Of a DNA stretch of 64,000 nt, positions 53,101 through 61,528 are shown piece after piece. Numbering within the stretch: position 1 is the stretch's first letter; each line of letters opens with the position of its first letter. Source of the stretch: Proteiniclasticum ruminis DSM 24773 (GTDB lineage Bacteria > Bacillota > Clostridia > Clostridiales > Clostridiaceae); assembly GCF_000701905.1 (NCBI RefSeq), contig NZ_JNKC01000004.1, forward strand, positions 186,001 to 250,000, given 5' to 3'. Both the position numbers and the translations under genes were made by a program. The notes beneath the pieces were generated by a model. That model was not told where the DNA came from. It made no database searches and saw only the letters and a program-made list of their open reading frames with translations.

Positions 53101-53297
53101 CTGCCCATTTTGTCTTAAAATTAACAATAATTTACTTTACCCATGTGTTTACAATAGATGGAGAGTCCTTGTAAATAGGCAATATCCCTTGAAGTGTACA
53201 CACTAGTCCAAAGTAAAATTTTCTTTCTACATTGTATAAAGCCTTGTATTATGTTAAAGTTTTGGTAAATCAAGTGAAACGGAGAGGAGAGGGAAAG

Positions 53298-54284
53298 ATG
53301 GATACCAAAGAGAAGCAGAACATTCTGGCAGAAGGTCAGAAATATGGTATCACCACCACCTGCGAGAAGTACGGCATCTCCCGGACCCTCTATTACCGGT
53401 GGCTCCACCGCTTTGAAGCCAAGGGGATGGAAGGTCTTAAGCCCAGGAAAGCTCCGATATCTCCAAAAAACCGCACCCCTAAGGATCTGGAGGTGAAGGT
53501 GCTCACCCTCATCCGGACCTATCCTGCTTTGGGTCCAAGAGAAATCAAGTACCTTTTGGAGGAGATTGATGTCCATCTTAGTGAGTCTGCAGTGTACAAC
53601 ATCATGAAGCGCCACAATCTTTCAAGACGAGAGCAGCGCATGGCTTTTTCCAGAAAGAAGCTGCCAAAGTCCACTTCAGAAACGCTTCCTTATGAGGATT
53701 CAAAAAGCGGAGAGTGCTGGTTTTTCTTTCTGACTGCCTGCGGCCACTGGCAGGAAGGAAAACCACTCTATATCTACAGCATCATCGACTATCAAAGCAG
53801 GATCGCCTGTTCTCGGCTTTATGAGACACTTTCCATGGACTGCTTTGAGGATCTTCTCACAGCAGCGGCGCTGCCTGTGGCCCAGAACCTGGGCTTTCAG
53901 ACAAAATATCTGGTTTTTCTAGAAGATGCCCAGCTTCAGTGCAAGATCAGGAACCTCTTTGAAGAAAAGGTCCATGAGATCCTTCATGCCAGCGGATTTG
54001 ATCCTGAGCTCCATTTTCTGAAAAGCGATGTTTTGCCTAAAGAGATCCTGTCCCTTCGGGAAAGCTACACGAAAGTCTGTCTATCGTCCCTGATGCCGAG
54101 GCTTTCCAAGTCAGAACCACTGTCTTCCCTGAAGATCGACCTCCAAAGAGAAATCAGAAACTATAATCTGTCCCATCAGATGCTCTATGAAGACCTCTTG
54201 CTCTCCCCTCTGGAGTTTCACAGAAAATCCATCGGGGTGGGAACCATTCTTCCATTGTGGGCATATATGGACCGGGACTATTAA
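53298..54284 (+). CDS. HTH protein with degenerate DDE integrase-like core
   Basis: A 328-residue protein. Residues 10-60 are a transposase-type HTH (CEKYGISRTLYYRWLHRFEAKG), and residues 70-115 a second one (YPALGPREIKYLLEEIDVHLSESAVYNIMKRH), as in IS3/IS481 transposases. The following core looks like a retroviral-integrase fold (GKPLYIYSIIDYQSRIACSRL), but the catalytic acids are not in place: the first strand reads ECWFFFLTACG and the second-Asp region VFLEDAQLQC. No terminal repeats flank it. It is coupled to an FAD oxidoreductase gene 12 bases on. It is probably a domesticated transposase acting as a DNA-binding regulator. ATG 53298 follows GGAGAGGG. Confidence 0.72.
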   Translation: MDTKEKQNILAEGQKYGITTTCEKYGISRTLYYRWLHRFEAKGMEGLKPRKAPISPKNRTPKDLEVKVLTLIRTYPALGPREIKYLLEEIDVHLSESAVYNIMKRHNLSRREQRMAFSRKKLPKSTSETLPYEDSKSGECWFFFLTACGHWQEGKPLYIYSIIDYQSRIACSRLYETLSMDCFEDLLTAAALPVAQNLGFQTKYLVFLEDAQLQCKIRNLFEEKVHEILHASGFDPELHFLKSDVLPKEILSLRESYTKVCLSSLMPRLSKSEPLSSLKIDLQREIRNYNLSHQMLYEDLLLSPLEFHRKSIGVGTILPLWAYMDRDY

Positions 54285-54296
54285 GGAGTATAATCT

Positions 54297-55496
54297 ATGC
54301 ACATCGCTGTCATCGGTGGAGGATTCAGCGGCCTTCTGGCCGCGTATCTTCTTCAAAAAAAAGACATCCACGTTACAGTTTATGAAAAAGAATCTCTTCT
54401 GGGAGGCCATGTAAGAACGCTGTACTATCATGGCCTTATGGTGGAAACCGGAACTGCAGCAGCTTTTTCTCCCCATCTGAAAGAGCTGCTTCTTGAGCTG
54501 GGCATTTCTTATACGGAAAGGTTCACCTATCGTAATTTCCTTGATGAGCACCACCAGAAAGTGGAGCAGCTGAGCCATGAGGAAGTGGTGAAGCTCGTCG
54601 AAGAGCTCCCCCGTTATGAAGCGCTGTACAGGTCTCATTTTTCTCAGAATTCTTCTCCCTTCTATGGAGAGTTCGGATGCCTCAAAATGCCTCTCTCAGA
54701 CTTTCTCAGGGTGCATGAACTTCCCATGATGAGACAAGTCATCGCGCCCCATCTTTCCGCCTATGGCTTTGGTGCCATTGAAGAGGTTCCAGCCTACTAC
54801 GCCCTCCACACCTTTGATCCCCAGACCATCAAAGCCATCATCCGGGGAGACAAGCTGCTGTTTGTGGAAAAGGGGATGCAGCACCTCATGGAAAAACTCA
54901 GTGAGCATCTCTGTGACATCCGCTATGGGGCTGAAGTGATCCAGGTGGAACCTGTCTCAAACAAAGTACGGATCGACACGGCCTTTGACACAGCACTCTA
55001 TGATCAGGTGCTGGTGACAACGAAGCTTCCCAAAGATGTCCTGAAAGATGATCTCTACAACGACCTCATGAAAAAGATCGATACAAATCCTTATGTCACC
55101 TGCACCTTTGAAGTGGAGAACAAAAACATCGTCACTACCTATTACAAAGCCAATGCAGGAAAGAAAGAGTGTCTTCAGTTTTTCAATGTCTATAAAGACA
55201 AGGAGAAAACCATTCTGGTGGCTTACACCTACGGGCATCTTTGCAAGGACTTAGTAGAGAACATCACAGAGGATCTCATAAAGACCGGGATTGAAGTGAA
55301 GCATCTCATCATGGCCAAGCAGTGGTATATCTTCCCCCACCTGAAAACCCATAATCTCACGGAGGACTTCTATCAGCAGCTTCTGGATCACCAGAAAAAG
55401 AGTCCCATCTGTCTCACTGGAACCCTCCTGACAAAACCTTCCATCTCTCATCTTTATGAAGCCATCAAACTCTTTGTGCAGGAAAGATTTTCTTAG
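54297..55496 (+). CDS. FAD-dependent amine-oxidase/protoporphyrinogen-oxidase-like protein
   Basis: A 399-residue flavoprotein. The ADP-binding motif HIAVIGGGFSGLLAAYLL is followed by VTVYEKESLLGGHVRTLYYH, the GG-xxR signature of amine-oxidase-fold enzymes. QVLVTTKLPKDVL marks the second FAD contact, and CLTGTLLTKPSISHLYEA the C-terminal one. Substrates of such proteins include amino acids, porphyrinogens and carotenoids; none is indicated here. The gene follows the integrase-like gene by 12 bases and a terminator follows. Confidence 0.8.
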   Translation: MHIAVIGGGFSGLLAAYLLQKKDIHVTVYEKESLLGGHVRTLYYHGLMVETGTAAAFSPHLKELLLELGISYTERFTYRNFLDEHHQKVEQLSHEEVVKLVEELPRYEALYRSHFSQNSSPFYGEFGCLKMPLSDFLRVHELPMMRQVIAPHLSAYGFGAIEEVPAYYALHTFDPQTIKAIIRGDKLLFVEKGMQHLMEKLSEHLCDIRYGAEVIQVEPVSNKVRIDTAFDTALYDQVLVTTKLPKDVLKDDLYNDLMKKIDTNPYVTCTFEVENKNIVTTYYKANAGKKECLQFFNVYKDKEKTILVAYTYGHLCKDLVENITEDLIKTGIEVKHLIMAKQWYIFPHLKTHNLTEDFYQQLLDHQKKSPICLTGTLLTKPSISHLYEAIKLFVQERFS

Positions 55497-55501
55497 ATGA
55501 G

Positions 55502-55545
55502 GAGAAGGCAGTGCCACAATCGTATGCGGCATTGCCTTCTCTTTG
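55502..55545 (+). terminator. Rho-independent terminator
   Basis: GAGAAGGCAGTGCC (55502-55515) pairs with GGCATTGCCTTCTC (55528-55541), with one G-U pair and a T-rich tail, 6 bases past the oxidoreductase stop. Confidence 0.9.
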
Positions 55546-55672
55546 TTTTAAGCGGAAACCGTTTCTCCTCCTGAAGTTTCACTTATTGTTCAAAGAATCC
55601 TCACAGCCAGGTTTCAGTTCTTCCTTATAATGAAGCCAACTACTTTACTGAAATCTTAAGGAGGAACATTAT

Positions 55673-55855
55673 ATGATGACAGATGATCTAGATCAGAAAC
55701 TGAACCATCCCAAAAACAATGACCTGGAAGATGCCCCGGAGTCCGGCACCGTGGTGCAGAAGGACGATCCTTCCAAGCCTTCACATGCAGACAAGGATGA
55801 TAAACCGGACTCTATCGGGGAAGCCCCAGAGTCCGGAACTCTTCGGGACAGATAA
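55673..55855 (+). CDS. Small disordered acidic protein with APESGT repeats
   Basis: A 60-residue, very hydrophilic protein without hydrophobic core. EDAPESGTVVQKDD and GEAPESGTLRD are two copies of one motif separated by a Lys/Asp-rich linker. AAGGAGGAA precedes the ATG by 7 bases and a perfect terminator follows, so it is a genuine gene. The function is unknown; a stress-type or binding peptide is conceivable. Confidence 0.75.
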   Translation: MMTDDLDQKLNHPKNNDLEDAPESGTVVQKDDPSKPSHADKDDKPDSIGEAPESGTLRDR

Positions 55856-55856
55856 G

Positions 55857-55896
55857 AAAAAGGAAGCAGCTCTTCATTTTGAACTGCTTCCTTTTT
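55857..55896 (+). terminator. Terminator of the small disordered-protein gene
   Basis: AAAAGGAAGCAG pairs perfectly with CTGCTTCCTTTT, ending in a T run. Confidence 0.9.
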
Positions 55897-55940
55897 GTAT
55901 ATGAGCATCAAGAGCCCTACATACTTTTACTTTAAAAACC

Positions 55941-55990
55941 GCACCCCTTCGGAAGGCTCCTTTTAAAAAGAAGTCTTCCGAAAAGGGTGC
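55941..55990 (-). terminator. Terminator of the hydrogenase-like operon
   Basis: A long stem (GCACCCCTTCGGAAG with CTTCCGAAAAGGGTGC, small bulge) is followed on the minus strand by GGTTTTT. It lies 17 bases past the hydrogenase-like stop. Confidence 0.85.
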
Positions 55991-56006
55991 TTGTACTTTT
56001 TTTATA

Positions 56007-57524
56007 TTAGAGAGGAGGCTCCTGATTCCGCAAGGAAGAATCAATATGGAGATTGTCCAGAGGCGTCTTGTACTCCGCTTTGTTCTTGAAGTCCGCCACT
56101 GCCCGCTTAACACGGTTCATAGAAGCGATGGTTCCAGGACCTGCAATGCATCCTCCCGGACACGCCATACCTTCCAGAAGATATCCATTTTTCTTTCCAC
56201 TCTTTGCCATACGCATGAGTTTTACACAGTCCTGAAGAGTGGACGCACCTTCCACCTGAATGTCTCTTGTTGGGTCCAGCAGCTGAGCTGTGGTCTTCAC
56301 AGCTTCCGCAACACCACCTGCGATGGCATAGCCTCGACCTAATGTCGATGCATCCTGAATCTCCTTAGAGACCTCGATCTCCGAAAGCTCAACTCCTTTG
56401 GCCACAAACATCCCCATAAGTTCTTCAAAGGTAATGACATAATGGACAAAGTCCTTGACTTCTTCTCTCAGGGCTTCTAATTTTTTAGAAATACATGGCC
56501 CGATGAAAGTGATGACAGCATCCGGGTTCATTTTCTTAATATGCTTTGCCGTCTCCACCATGGGTGAGGCAGAATCAGATATATAGTCTGCCTGGTCCGG
56601 AAAGAGCTTCTTCACCATAAGTGTCCAGGAGTTACAGCAGCTGGTGCCCATATAGGGAATTTCCAGTGGCACACGCTTCAAGTACTCTTTGGCTTCATGA
56701 AGTGTTGTGATATCAGCACCCAGGCTGACTTCCAGCACTTCCTTAAATCCCAGCTGCTTGATGCCTTCAAAGATCTGAACCGGTGAGGCCAGAGGGCCAA
56801 ACTGTCCCAGGAAGGAAGGCGCGATGATCGCGTAAGAGTTTTTTTCTTTCTTCAGTGACTTCACCAGCTGATAAATCTGTGACTTATCAGAAATTGCCCC
56901 GAAAGGACAATGCGTAACACACCTTCCGCAGGATACACACTTACTCTGGTTGATTTCCGCTCTACCGAGATAATCACTGCCAATAGCATTGACACCGCAT
57001 ACCGCAGCACAAGGTCTTTCATAAACCACAATGGCGCTGTAGGGGCAAGTCTCCTTGCATCGCCCACATTTGATGCACTTCGCCTGATCAATGACAGCCC
57101 GGTCTTTTCCAATGGATACTGCATTGACAGGACAGACATTCACGCATGGATGCGCAAGACACTTCCTGCAGTTGTCTGTAACTACATAGGCTTTCGTCGG
57201 ACAGGCTTCACAGGCTGAGGTGATGACATTGACCAAAGGCTCAAGAAACAGAGTGTTCTCCACATCCTCATCCACGATACCATCGGTGACCCGATGGAAC
57301 TCAATGGGTTTTCTCGCATCCAGCCCCATGGTGAGACGCAGGCGCTCATCGACAATGGCTCTTTCACGGAACACACTGTCTCTAAAATGCGCCACTTCAC
57401 CTGGAATAATCTCAAAGGACGCTTTCTCCAGTTCCTGAAGCTCCACATCCTCATAGGCCATTTCAGCTATTTTAGCAAAGACTTTTCGTCTGATATTGAC
57501 GAGATCCACATAACTTTCCTTCAT
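56007..57524 (-). CDS. [FeFe]-hydrogenase-like large subunit (variant H-cluster motifs)
   Basis: A 505-residue iron-sulfur protein. The N-terminal part (about 100-215) carries several [4Fe-4S] motifs (CRKCLAHPCVNVCP, CIKCGRCKETCP, CVSCGRCVTHCP). The C-terminal H-domain has L1 TSCCNSW (294-300), L2 GPCISKKLE (Cys344) and L3 EGMACPGGC (Cys455, Cys459). All four H-cluster cysteines and the proton-transfer Cys296 are present, but L1 and L2 differ from TSCCPxW and MPCxxK of standard bidirectional enzymes. It is therefore one of the less-studied clades. It forms an operon with a 2Fe-2S ferredoxin gene. H2 production, uptake or sensing are all possible. Confidence 0.85.
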   Translation of the reverse strand: MKESYVDLVNIRRKVFAKIAEMAYEDVELQELEKASFEIIPGEVAHFRDSVFRERAIVDERLRLTMGLDARKPIEFHRVTDGIVDEDVENTLFLEPLVNVITSACEACPTKAYVVTDNCRKCLAHPCVNVCPVNAVSIGKDRAVIDQAKCIKCGRCKETCPYSAIVVYERPCAAVCGVNAIGSDYLGRAEINQSKCVSCGRCVTHCPFGAISDKSQIYQLVKSLKKEKNSYAIIAPSFLGQFGPLASPVQIFEGIKQLGFKEVLEVSLGADITTLHEAKEYLKRVPLEIPYMGTSCCNSWTLMVKKLFPDQADYISDSASPMVETAKHIKKMNPDAVITFIGPCISKKLEALREEVKDFVHYVITFEELMGMFVAKGVELSEIEVSKEIQDASTLGRGYAIAGGVAEAVKTTAQLLDPTRDIQVEGASTLQDCVKLMRMAKSGKKNGYLLEGMACPGGCIAGPGTIASMNRVKRAVADFKNKAEYKTPLDNLHIDSSLRNQEPPL

Positions 57525-57544
57525 TGCAATCTCCCCCGCATGTA

Positions 57545-57820
57545 TTATCCTTCGATTCTCAGTTTATCCATTATTTTTTCCATTACCACCTGACCCGATG
57601 CCTGGAGGATGATTTCCCCATCCAGAACCACCACGGGTGCAACAGGCTCTGTGGTTCCTTTACAGATTCCGACACATTTCACCGCTTCCACTTCCATGGA
57701 CTCATTCTGGTAGCTCTCCGGATGTTCTGAAATGATTTCCTTCAGATCTTCAATCTGATCCAGAATATTCATAGCCCCCAGCAACGTACAGTTGGATCCA
57801 ACACAGACCTTGACTTTCAT
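57545..57820 (-). CDS. Thioredoxin-like [2Fe-2S] ferredoxin
   Basis: A 91-residue protein with Cys6-x4-Cys11 and Cys49-x3-Cys53, the cluster ligands of NuoE-like/thioredoxin-fold 2Fe-2S ferredoxins, and PVVVLDGEIILQASG as the final strand pair. It probably carries electrons between a flavoprotein and the hydrogenase-like subunit encoded 20 bases downstream. GGAGGAGG lies 7 bases before the ATG. Confidence 0.88.
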   Translation of the reverse strand: MKVKVCVGSNCTLLGAMNILDQIEDLKEIISEHPESYQNESMEVEAVKCVGICKGTTEPVAPVVVLDGEIILQASGQVVMEKIMDKLRIEG

Positions 57821-57939
57821 AGATTTTCCTCCTCTTTCCTGTCCTTTCAGATTTCACATCTGCTTTTCTTTGATAAACTTTCACTTATGCATCACTATTT
57901 TTGTTAAAGATTTAACTTTGCAAGGCGGCATGACTTTCT

Positions 57940-57974
57940 TTCCAAAGACTTCGCGCCAACTTGAAGCTTTGGAA
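57940..57974 (-). promoter_or_regulatory. Leader stem-loop of the hydrogenase-like operon
   Basis: TTCCAAAG-A-CTTC (57940-57952) pairs with GAAG-CTTTGGAA (57963-57974): 12 base pairs with one bulge, inside the long untranslated leader (about 170 bases) between the promoter at 58003 and the ferredoxin gene. It could be a protein site or an RNA control element; no known riboswitch core was recognised. Confidence 0.45.
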
Positions 57975-58002
57975 GATTCTGTGATTTTCATTTTCCATTT
58001 TT

Positions 58003-58031
58003 ATCATACCATAGACAAGGCGCTCCTGTAA
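58003..58031 (-). promoter_or_regulatory. Promoter of the hydrogenase-like operon
   Basis: TTACAG (58026-58031) and TATGAT (58003-58008) on the minus strand are 17 bases apart. Confidence 0.55.
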
Positions 58032-58078
58032 TTGGATTCCATGGAGTTTATGGTATATTCTGCCATTTATTACTCAAA

Positions 58079-58115
58079 AAAAGAGATAGAAACCGTAAGG
58101 TACTCTATCTCTTTT
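58079..58115 (-). terminator. Rho-independent terminator
   Basis: A perfect 12-bp stem (58079-58090 with 58104-58115) with a T7 tail on the minus strand. It would end transcription from the 27-residue peptide gene at 58278; the 162 bases between are otherwise unexplained and might be a 3' RNA. Confidence 0.8.
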
Positions 58116-58277
58116 CAGCTGGGGCTATTTTACAACAGCCTCCTATACTTCATCCATCCAATTCGTTTACGATATGTATCGTGCTGCCCTGCGTTGAACT
58201 ACTCAGATCCATCTTTTGAGCTTTATGCCATTCAATGGTCCCTGAAATCTAAGTAGGGTCTTTATATCTTCCTGAAA

Positions 58278-58361
58278 CTACAGTATTCTTTGAACAATCC
58301 AAATGATCAATACAACAACCAGAATAGTACCAAGCAATCCCCATGCTCTATTGGAGTTCAT
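58278..58361 (-). CDS. 27-residue single-span membrane peptide
   Basis: A short open frame with an ideal ribosome binding site (GAAAGGAG, 8 bases before ATG). It encodes MNSNRAWGLLGTILVVVLII and then WIVQRIL: a short polar N-terminus, one hydrophobic helix and a basic end. Small stress-related membrane peptides of this kind occur in many Firmicutes. It lies upstream of a terminator and near two envelope/stress-type genes. Function unknown; the reading frame and initiation signal are seen directly. Confidence 0.7.
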   Translation of the reverse strand: MNSNRAWGLLGTILVVVLIIWIVQRIL

Positions 58362-58537
58362 AGTGAATTCTCCTTTCTTTTGAAAATTTTTCATCCGGTG
58401 TCCCAGATGAACATATCCTTTTATTTTGAAAGCTTATTTGTGATAAAACAGCTGAGCTGATTCATTGCTCTAATTTTACAAGGCAGGGCTCTTTGATGAC
58501 ACGGAAACTATTTTGATCCATGTAACGATTCTTTGGC

Positions 58538-58816
58538 CTAAAAATCTTTTTTCTTCATAAGATGATCGGCTGTATTCTCCGCTTTTTTAATAAGTTTATC
58601 CGCTTTCTCCTCTGCTTTATCTCTGATCTTTTCAGCCCGTTTCTGATCTTTCACATCCTGAATATTGTCTATTACGCTCTCCTTCACGTCTCTAATCTCT
58701 TCTTTAGCTCTACCTTTGATTTCGTCAATTCTATCGTCTGCTTTGTCTTTGATGATTTCTGCAGATTTCTTTGTATCTTTAAATGTACCCTCTATTCTTC
58801 TTTTAAAATTATCCAT
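58538..58816 (-). CDS. Small amphipathic helical stress-type protein (YtxH/CsbD-like composition)
   Basis: A 92-residue, highly charged, wholly helical protein rich in Lys, Asp, Glu and Ala with an 11-residue-like periodicity (DKADDRIDEIKGRAKEEIRD). It has no membrane segment. The composition is that of YtxH, CsbD or LEA-like stress proteins, but I see no diagnostic motif. GGAGG lies 7 bases before the ATG. It is flanked by the YggT-like gene and the small peptide gene on the same strand. Confidence 0.65.
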   Translation of the reverse strand: MDNFKRRIEGTFKDTKKSAEIIKDKADDRIDEIKGRAKEEIRDVKESVIDNIQDVKDQKRAEKIRDKAEEKADKLIKKAENTADHLMKKKDF

Positions 58817-58977
58817 TGTTCATCCTCCATTTTATCTGTGAACAAGAGTTCAGCAGGTGCGATCCGGGATTTCCTAATAAGCTTCCCGCTCAAAGGTAAA
58901 GAACACATATCTTATACATCGCCATTTCATCTTACTGCTCCATAAGATTCCGCAACATCGAAGCAGAAGGCTCCATG

Positions 58978-59352
58978 CTATTTGGGGTCTTCGTATAGGG
59001 TTTTTTCATAGCGCTGGCCTTGACGGGGCTTCAGCAGTTTCAGCACACCCCAGGCAACAAACGCCACTGCAACCATGGCAATGGCCGCTGCTGGTTCAAA
59101 GACTGCAGTGTTTCCAATACCAAACATAGAAATTTCAGAGAAAATCCCTTCAAATAATCCTACGATATACTGCGTAATCTGATAGACCCCCTGAACAATT
59201 GGGTTCTCTTTATTTGCTCCCAAAAGCTTAAATACCAATCGAAACAGCAAAAGCAATTCTACGGTTCCAAAAAGCAGGCTGGCCACGGTTTGCCCCAAAT
59301 GACTTTCTTTTTTTGTCTGTCTAATCTCGGTTCGTCTTGTTCTATTTTCCAT
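58978..59352 (-). CDS. YggT-family-like membrane protein
   Basis: A 124-residue protein with a basic cytoplasmic N-terminus, a TM segment LFGTVELLLLFRLVFKLLGA (the YggT-type motif), a short extracytoplasmic stretch and a second TM near residues 88-107. YggT proteins are linked to osmotic tolerance and cell-shape or division functions. TGGAGG lies 7 bases before the ATG. It is downstream of the TetR gene. Confidence 0.72.
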   Translation of the reverse strand: MENRTRRTEIRQTKKESHLGQTVASLLFGTVELLLLFRLVFKLLGANKENPIVQGVYQITQYIVGLFEGIFSEISMFGIGNTAVFEPAAAIAMVAVAFVAWGVLKLLKPRQGQRYEKTLYEDPK

Positions 59353-59399
59353 TCTTAATCCTCCATTTTTTTCATACGATGGTATCAGAAAGTGACATG

Positions 59400-59966
59400 T
59401 CAGACTTTGATTCCATTCACGATGAATGTTAGAAGCTCCTCAAAGGCCTTGTAGTATCTGTCTCTTTTTCCTTTTATCTGGAGTAAGTAGGCCGTCTCCC
59501 GGCCTACAAAGAAAATCACATAGCCAAACATCTCAGCGTCGATATCCCGAATTTCTCCGATTTCTTTAGAATCCTCCAGCATTTTTTGGAAGATATCCGG
59601 AACTCCAAGTGAATCGTCTTTCATTTCACTGTCTTGATTCTTGAGTGATCCTGTACCTTCCTGAGATAGCACTTTGGCCAGATCTGGATGATTCTCCATC
59701 TCCTTGAAATGGTACCTCAGTATTCTCTTGATCTTTTCCAGAGGAGAGATCTCCTCTTTCTCCAATCTCTCTATAAACTCACTCATCTTGGTGTGTTGCG
59801 ACTCAAATATATAGTCCAGAATATCGTCTTTATTCTTAAAATAAATATACACGGTTCCAACAGCAATCTCCGCATCATCTGCAATATCTTGAACCTTAGT
59901 TTTGTAGAATCCCTCTTCTGCAATAATCTTGGTGGCAGAAAGACGAATCAGCTCCTTTTTATTCAT
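59400..59966 (-). CDS. TetR/AcrR-family regulator
   Basis: A 188-residue regulator. The N-terminal HTH reads AEEGFYKTKVQDIADDAEIAVGTVYIYFKNKDDILDYIF, with the TetR pattern clear. The C-terminal ligand-binding half is helical, similar to FadR-like members that bind acyl-CoA (inference). ATG 59966 has GGAGGAG 5 bases upstream; the frame extends to 60035 without such a site. It probably represses itself through the 26-base palindrome at 60078-60103. No efflux gene is adjacent, so it may control distant genes or the YggT-like neighbour. Confidence 0.9.
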   Translation of the reverse strand: MNKKELIRLSATKIIAEEGFYKTKVQDIADDAEIAVGTVYIYFKNKDDILDYIFESQHTKMSEFIERLEKEEISPLEKIKRILRYHFKEMENHPDLAKVLSQEGTGSLKNQDSEMKDDSLGVPDIFQKMLEDSKEIGEIRDIDAEMFGYVIFFVGRETAYLLQIKGKRDRYYKAFEELLTFIVNGIKV

Positions 59967-60077
59967 GGTATCTCCTCCGCAACTCACGTGATAAGTATGC
60001 GAAATATTCTGAACAATCAACCTGTACTCTGCCACGGACTGTGACGGTACTCTTATCCCTACTAGATGTCAGACTAT

Positions 60078-60103
60078 AAAATGAATGAACGTTCATTCAT
60101 TTT
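60078..60103. promoter_or_regulatory. Perfect 26-base TetR-type operator
   Basis: AAAATGAATGAAC is followed directly by its exact reverse complement. It overlaps a minus-strand TATAGT -10 (complement of 60073-60078) about 110 bases before the TetR start. The ATGAATGAACGTTCATTCAT core is of the kind bound by TetR/FadR-like dimers. Strong candidate for autorepression. Confidence 0.8.
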
Positions 60104-60570
60104 GCTGGATTAAAAAAAGGGCTTTTCCACCCATCATATTTCCGAAATCAAGAAAGAAGTTTTGTCATCTTCTCCCCATTTCCTATTCATACTTTAATTG
60201 ATGGTTCTTCCTACCTACATCATAGCACTAATTCATCTTCTGTGCTTATTTTTCATAAAATTTAATAATAACATAAATTTTAAAACTATGCAATATCTTT
60301 TTGAGTATTCACGTACATCTTTTACCTTCTTTTATAAGTACTTTCGTAAGAGTGTAACTATCTTATCCGCTTTTCTTTGTCTATGAGAGGATTCGCCCAC
60401 TATTTGTCTGACATGAGGACTATGCCAATACTCCGCTGCCTCATACTGCCTACTTGAATCTTCAATCTTGTGTACTTCTATAAAATGAGTTCGCAAAAGC
60501 CTCGTGTGGAAACTCAAATTCCGTGCTAAAATCAGTTCAGATGATGAAATGTAATGGAGGGAGAACCATC
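60104..60570. other. Intergenic region before the radical SAM gene
   Basis: 467 AT-rich bases without a convincing gene. The end (near 60475-60540) has AT-rich -10-like sequences for the radical SAM gene. I see no repeats or RNA signals. Confidence 0.4.
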
Positions 60571-61449
60571 GTGCCTAAATATAAAAAAATCTATATGGAA
60601 ATCACCAGTACCTGTAATCTCTCCTGCAGCTTCTGTCCAGAAACAAAACGTCCCAAAAGCTTCCTGTCTGTGGCAGAATTTGAAAGACGACTAGAGGAAG
60701 TTAAGCCCTATACGGACCATGTGTATCTACACGTGAAAGGAGAGCCCCTCCTTCATCCAGCACTTGAAAAGCTTCTGGATCTCTGCATGGAGAATAAGAT
60801 CCAAGTAAATCTCACCACCAATGGCACCCTTTTATCCAAGCATCGTGAAATGCTTTTAAAAAAGCCCGCCCTGAGGCAGGTGAACTTCTCCCTGCACAGT
60901 TTGGATGGAAATGAGGAAGAAAGAGACAAAGGAAGCTATATGAGGACCATTCTGGACTTCGCCAAAGAAGCTTCTCAAAAAGGACACCCCATCGTCTCTT
61001 TGAGATTCTGGAACATTGATCCATCAGATCTTCTAAGCCTAGATGCGAGGAAAAACAGAGCTCTTCTGGAAATGATAGAAGAAGAGTTTCAACTGGAACA
61101 CCCCATTCTGGAAAAAGTTCAGCCAGGACGTGGCCTGAAGCTTGCAGAAGGGATCTACATCAATCAGGACCACGAGTTCCAGTGGCCGGCCTTAACCGAA
61201 GAGGAAGATGATGGAAAAGGCTTCTGCTATGGCCTGAAAGACCAGGTGGGAATCCTCACAGACGGCATCGTGGTGCCTTGCTGTCTGGATGGAGAAGGCA
61301 TCATAAACCTTGGAAACATAAAGGACACGCCCTTTAGAGAGATCATCGAAAGCGAGCGAGCCAAGAACCTGACAGAAGGGTTCTCAAGAAGAACCGCTGT
61401 GGAAGAGCTCTGCAGAAAATGCGGTTACCGGAAACGCTTTGGAAAATAA
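60571..61449 (+). CDS. Radical SAM/SPASM-domain protein
   Basis: A 292-residue radical SAM protein. The SAM-cluster motif is CNLSCSFC near residue 15, GEP at HVKGEPLLHP, and a TIM-barrel core follows. The C-terminal SPASM-like region has FCYGLKDQVGILTDGIVVPC, then C and CRKCGY for an auxiliary cluster. Such proteins modify peptides or enzymes (anaerobic maturases, YfkB-like). No precursor peptide gene is visible beside it. The start GTG 60571 has GGAGGGAG 7 bases upstream; the frame extends to an ATG at 60523 without one. Substrate unknown. Confidence 0.85.
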   Translation: MPKYKKIYMEITSTCNLSCSFCPETKRPKSFLSVAEFERRLEEVKPYTDHVYLHVKGEPLLHPALEKLLDLCMENKIQVNLTTNGTLLSKHREMLLKKPALRQVNFSLHSLDGNEEERDKGSYMRTILDFAKEASQKGHPIVSLRFWNIDPSDLLSLDARKNRALLEMIEEEFQLEHPILEKVQPGRGLKLAEGIYINQDHEFQWPALTEEEDDGKGFCYGLKDQVGILTDGIVVPCCLDGEGIINLGNIKDTPFREIIESERAKNLTEGFSRRTAVEELCRKCGYRKRFGK

Positions 61450-61528
61450 TCCTTGTTTTCACGCTCTTTTTCCATAAGCCTCCCTTACACACTCAAGCAT
61501 TCAGAACATCATAGACGGAAAGAAAGAA

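Noticed and set aside
53298-54284. Active insertion sequence
   Set aside because: There are no terminal inverted repeats or target duplications, the catalytic acids are missing, and it is coupled to an oxidoreductase gene.
58032-58256. 74-residue open frame on the plus strand
   Set aside because: It runs through the terminator at 58079-58115 and the hydrogenase promoter region, has no ribosome binding site, and has low-complexity composition.
60332-60517. 61-residue open frame on the minus strand upstream of the radical SAM gene
   Set aside because: It begins with TTG without a ribosome binding site and has no recognisable motif or partner.
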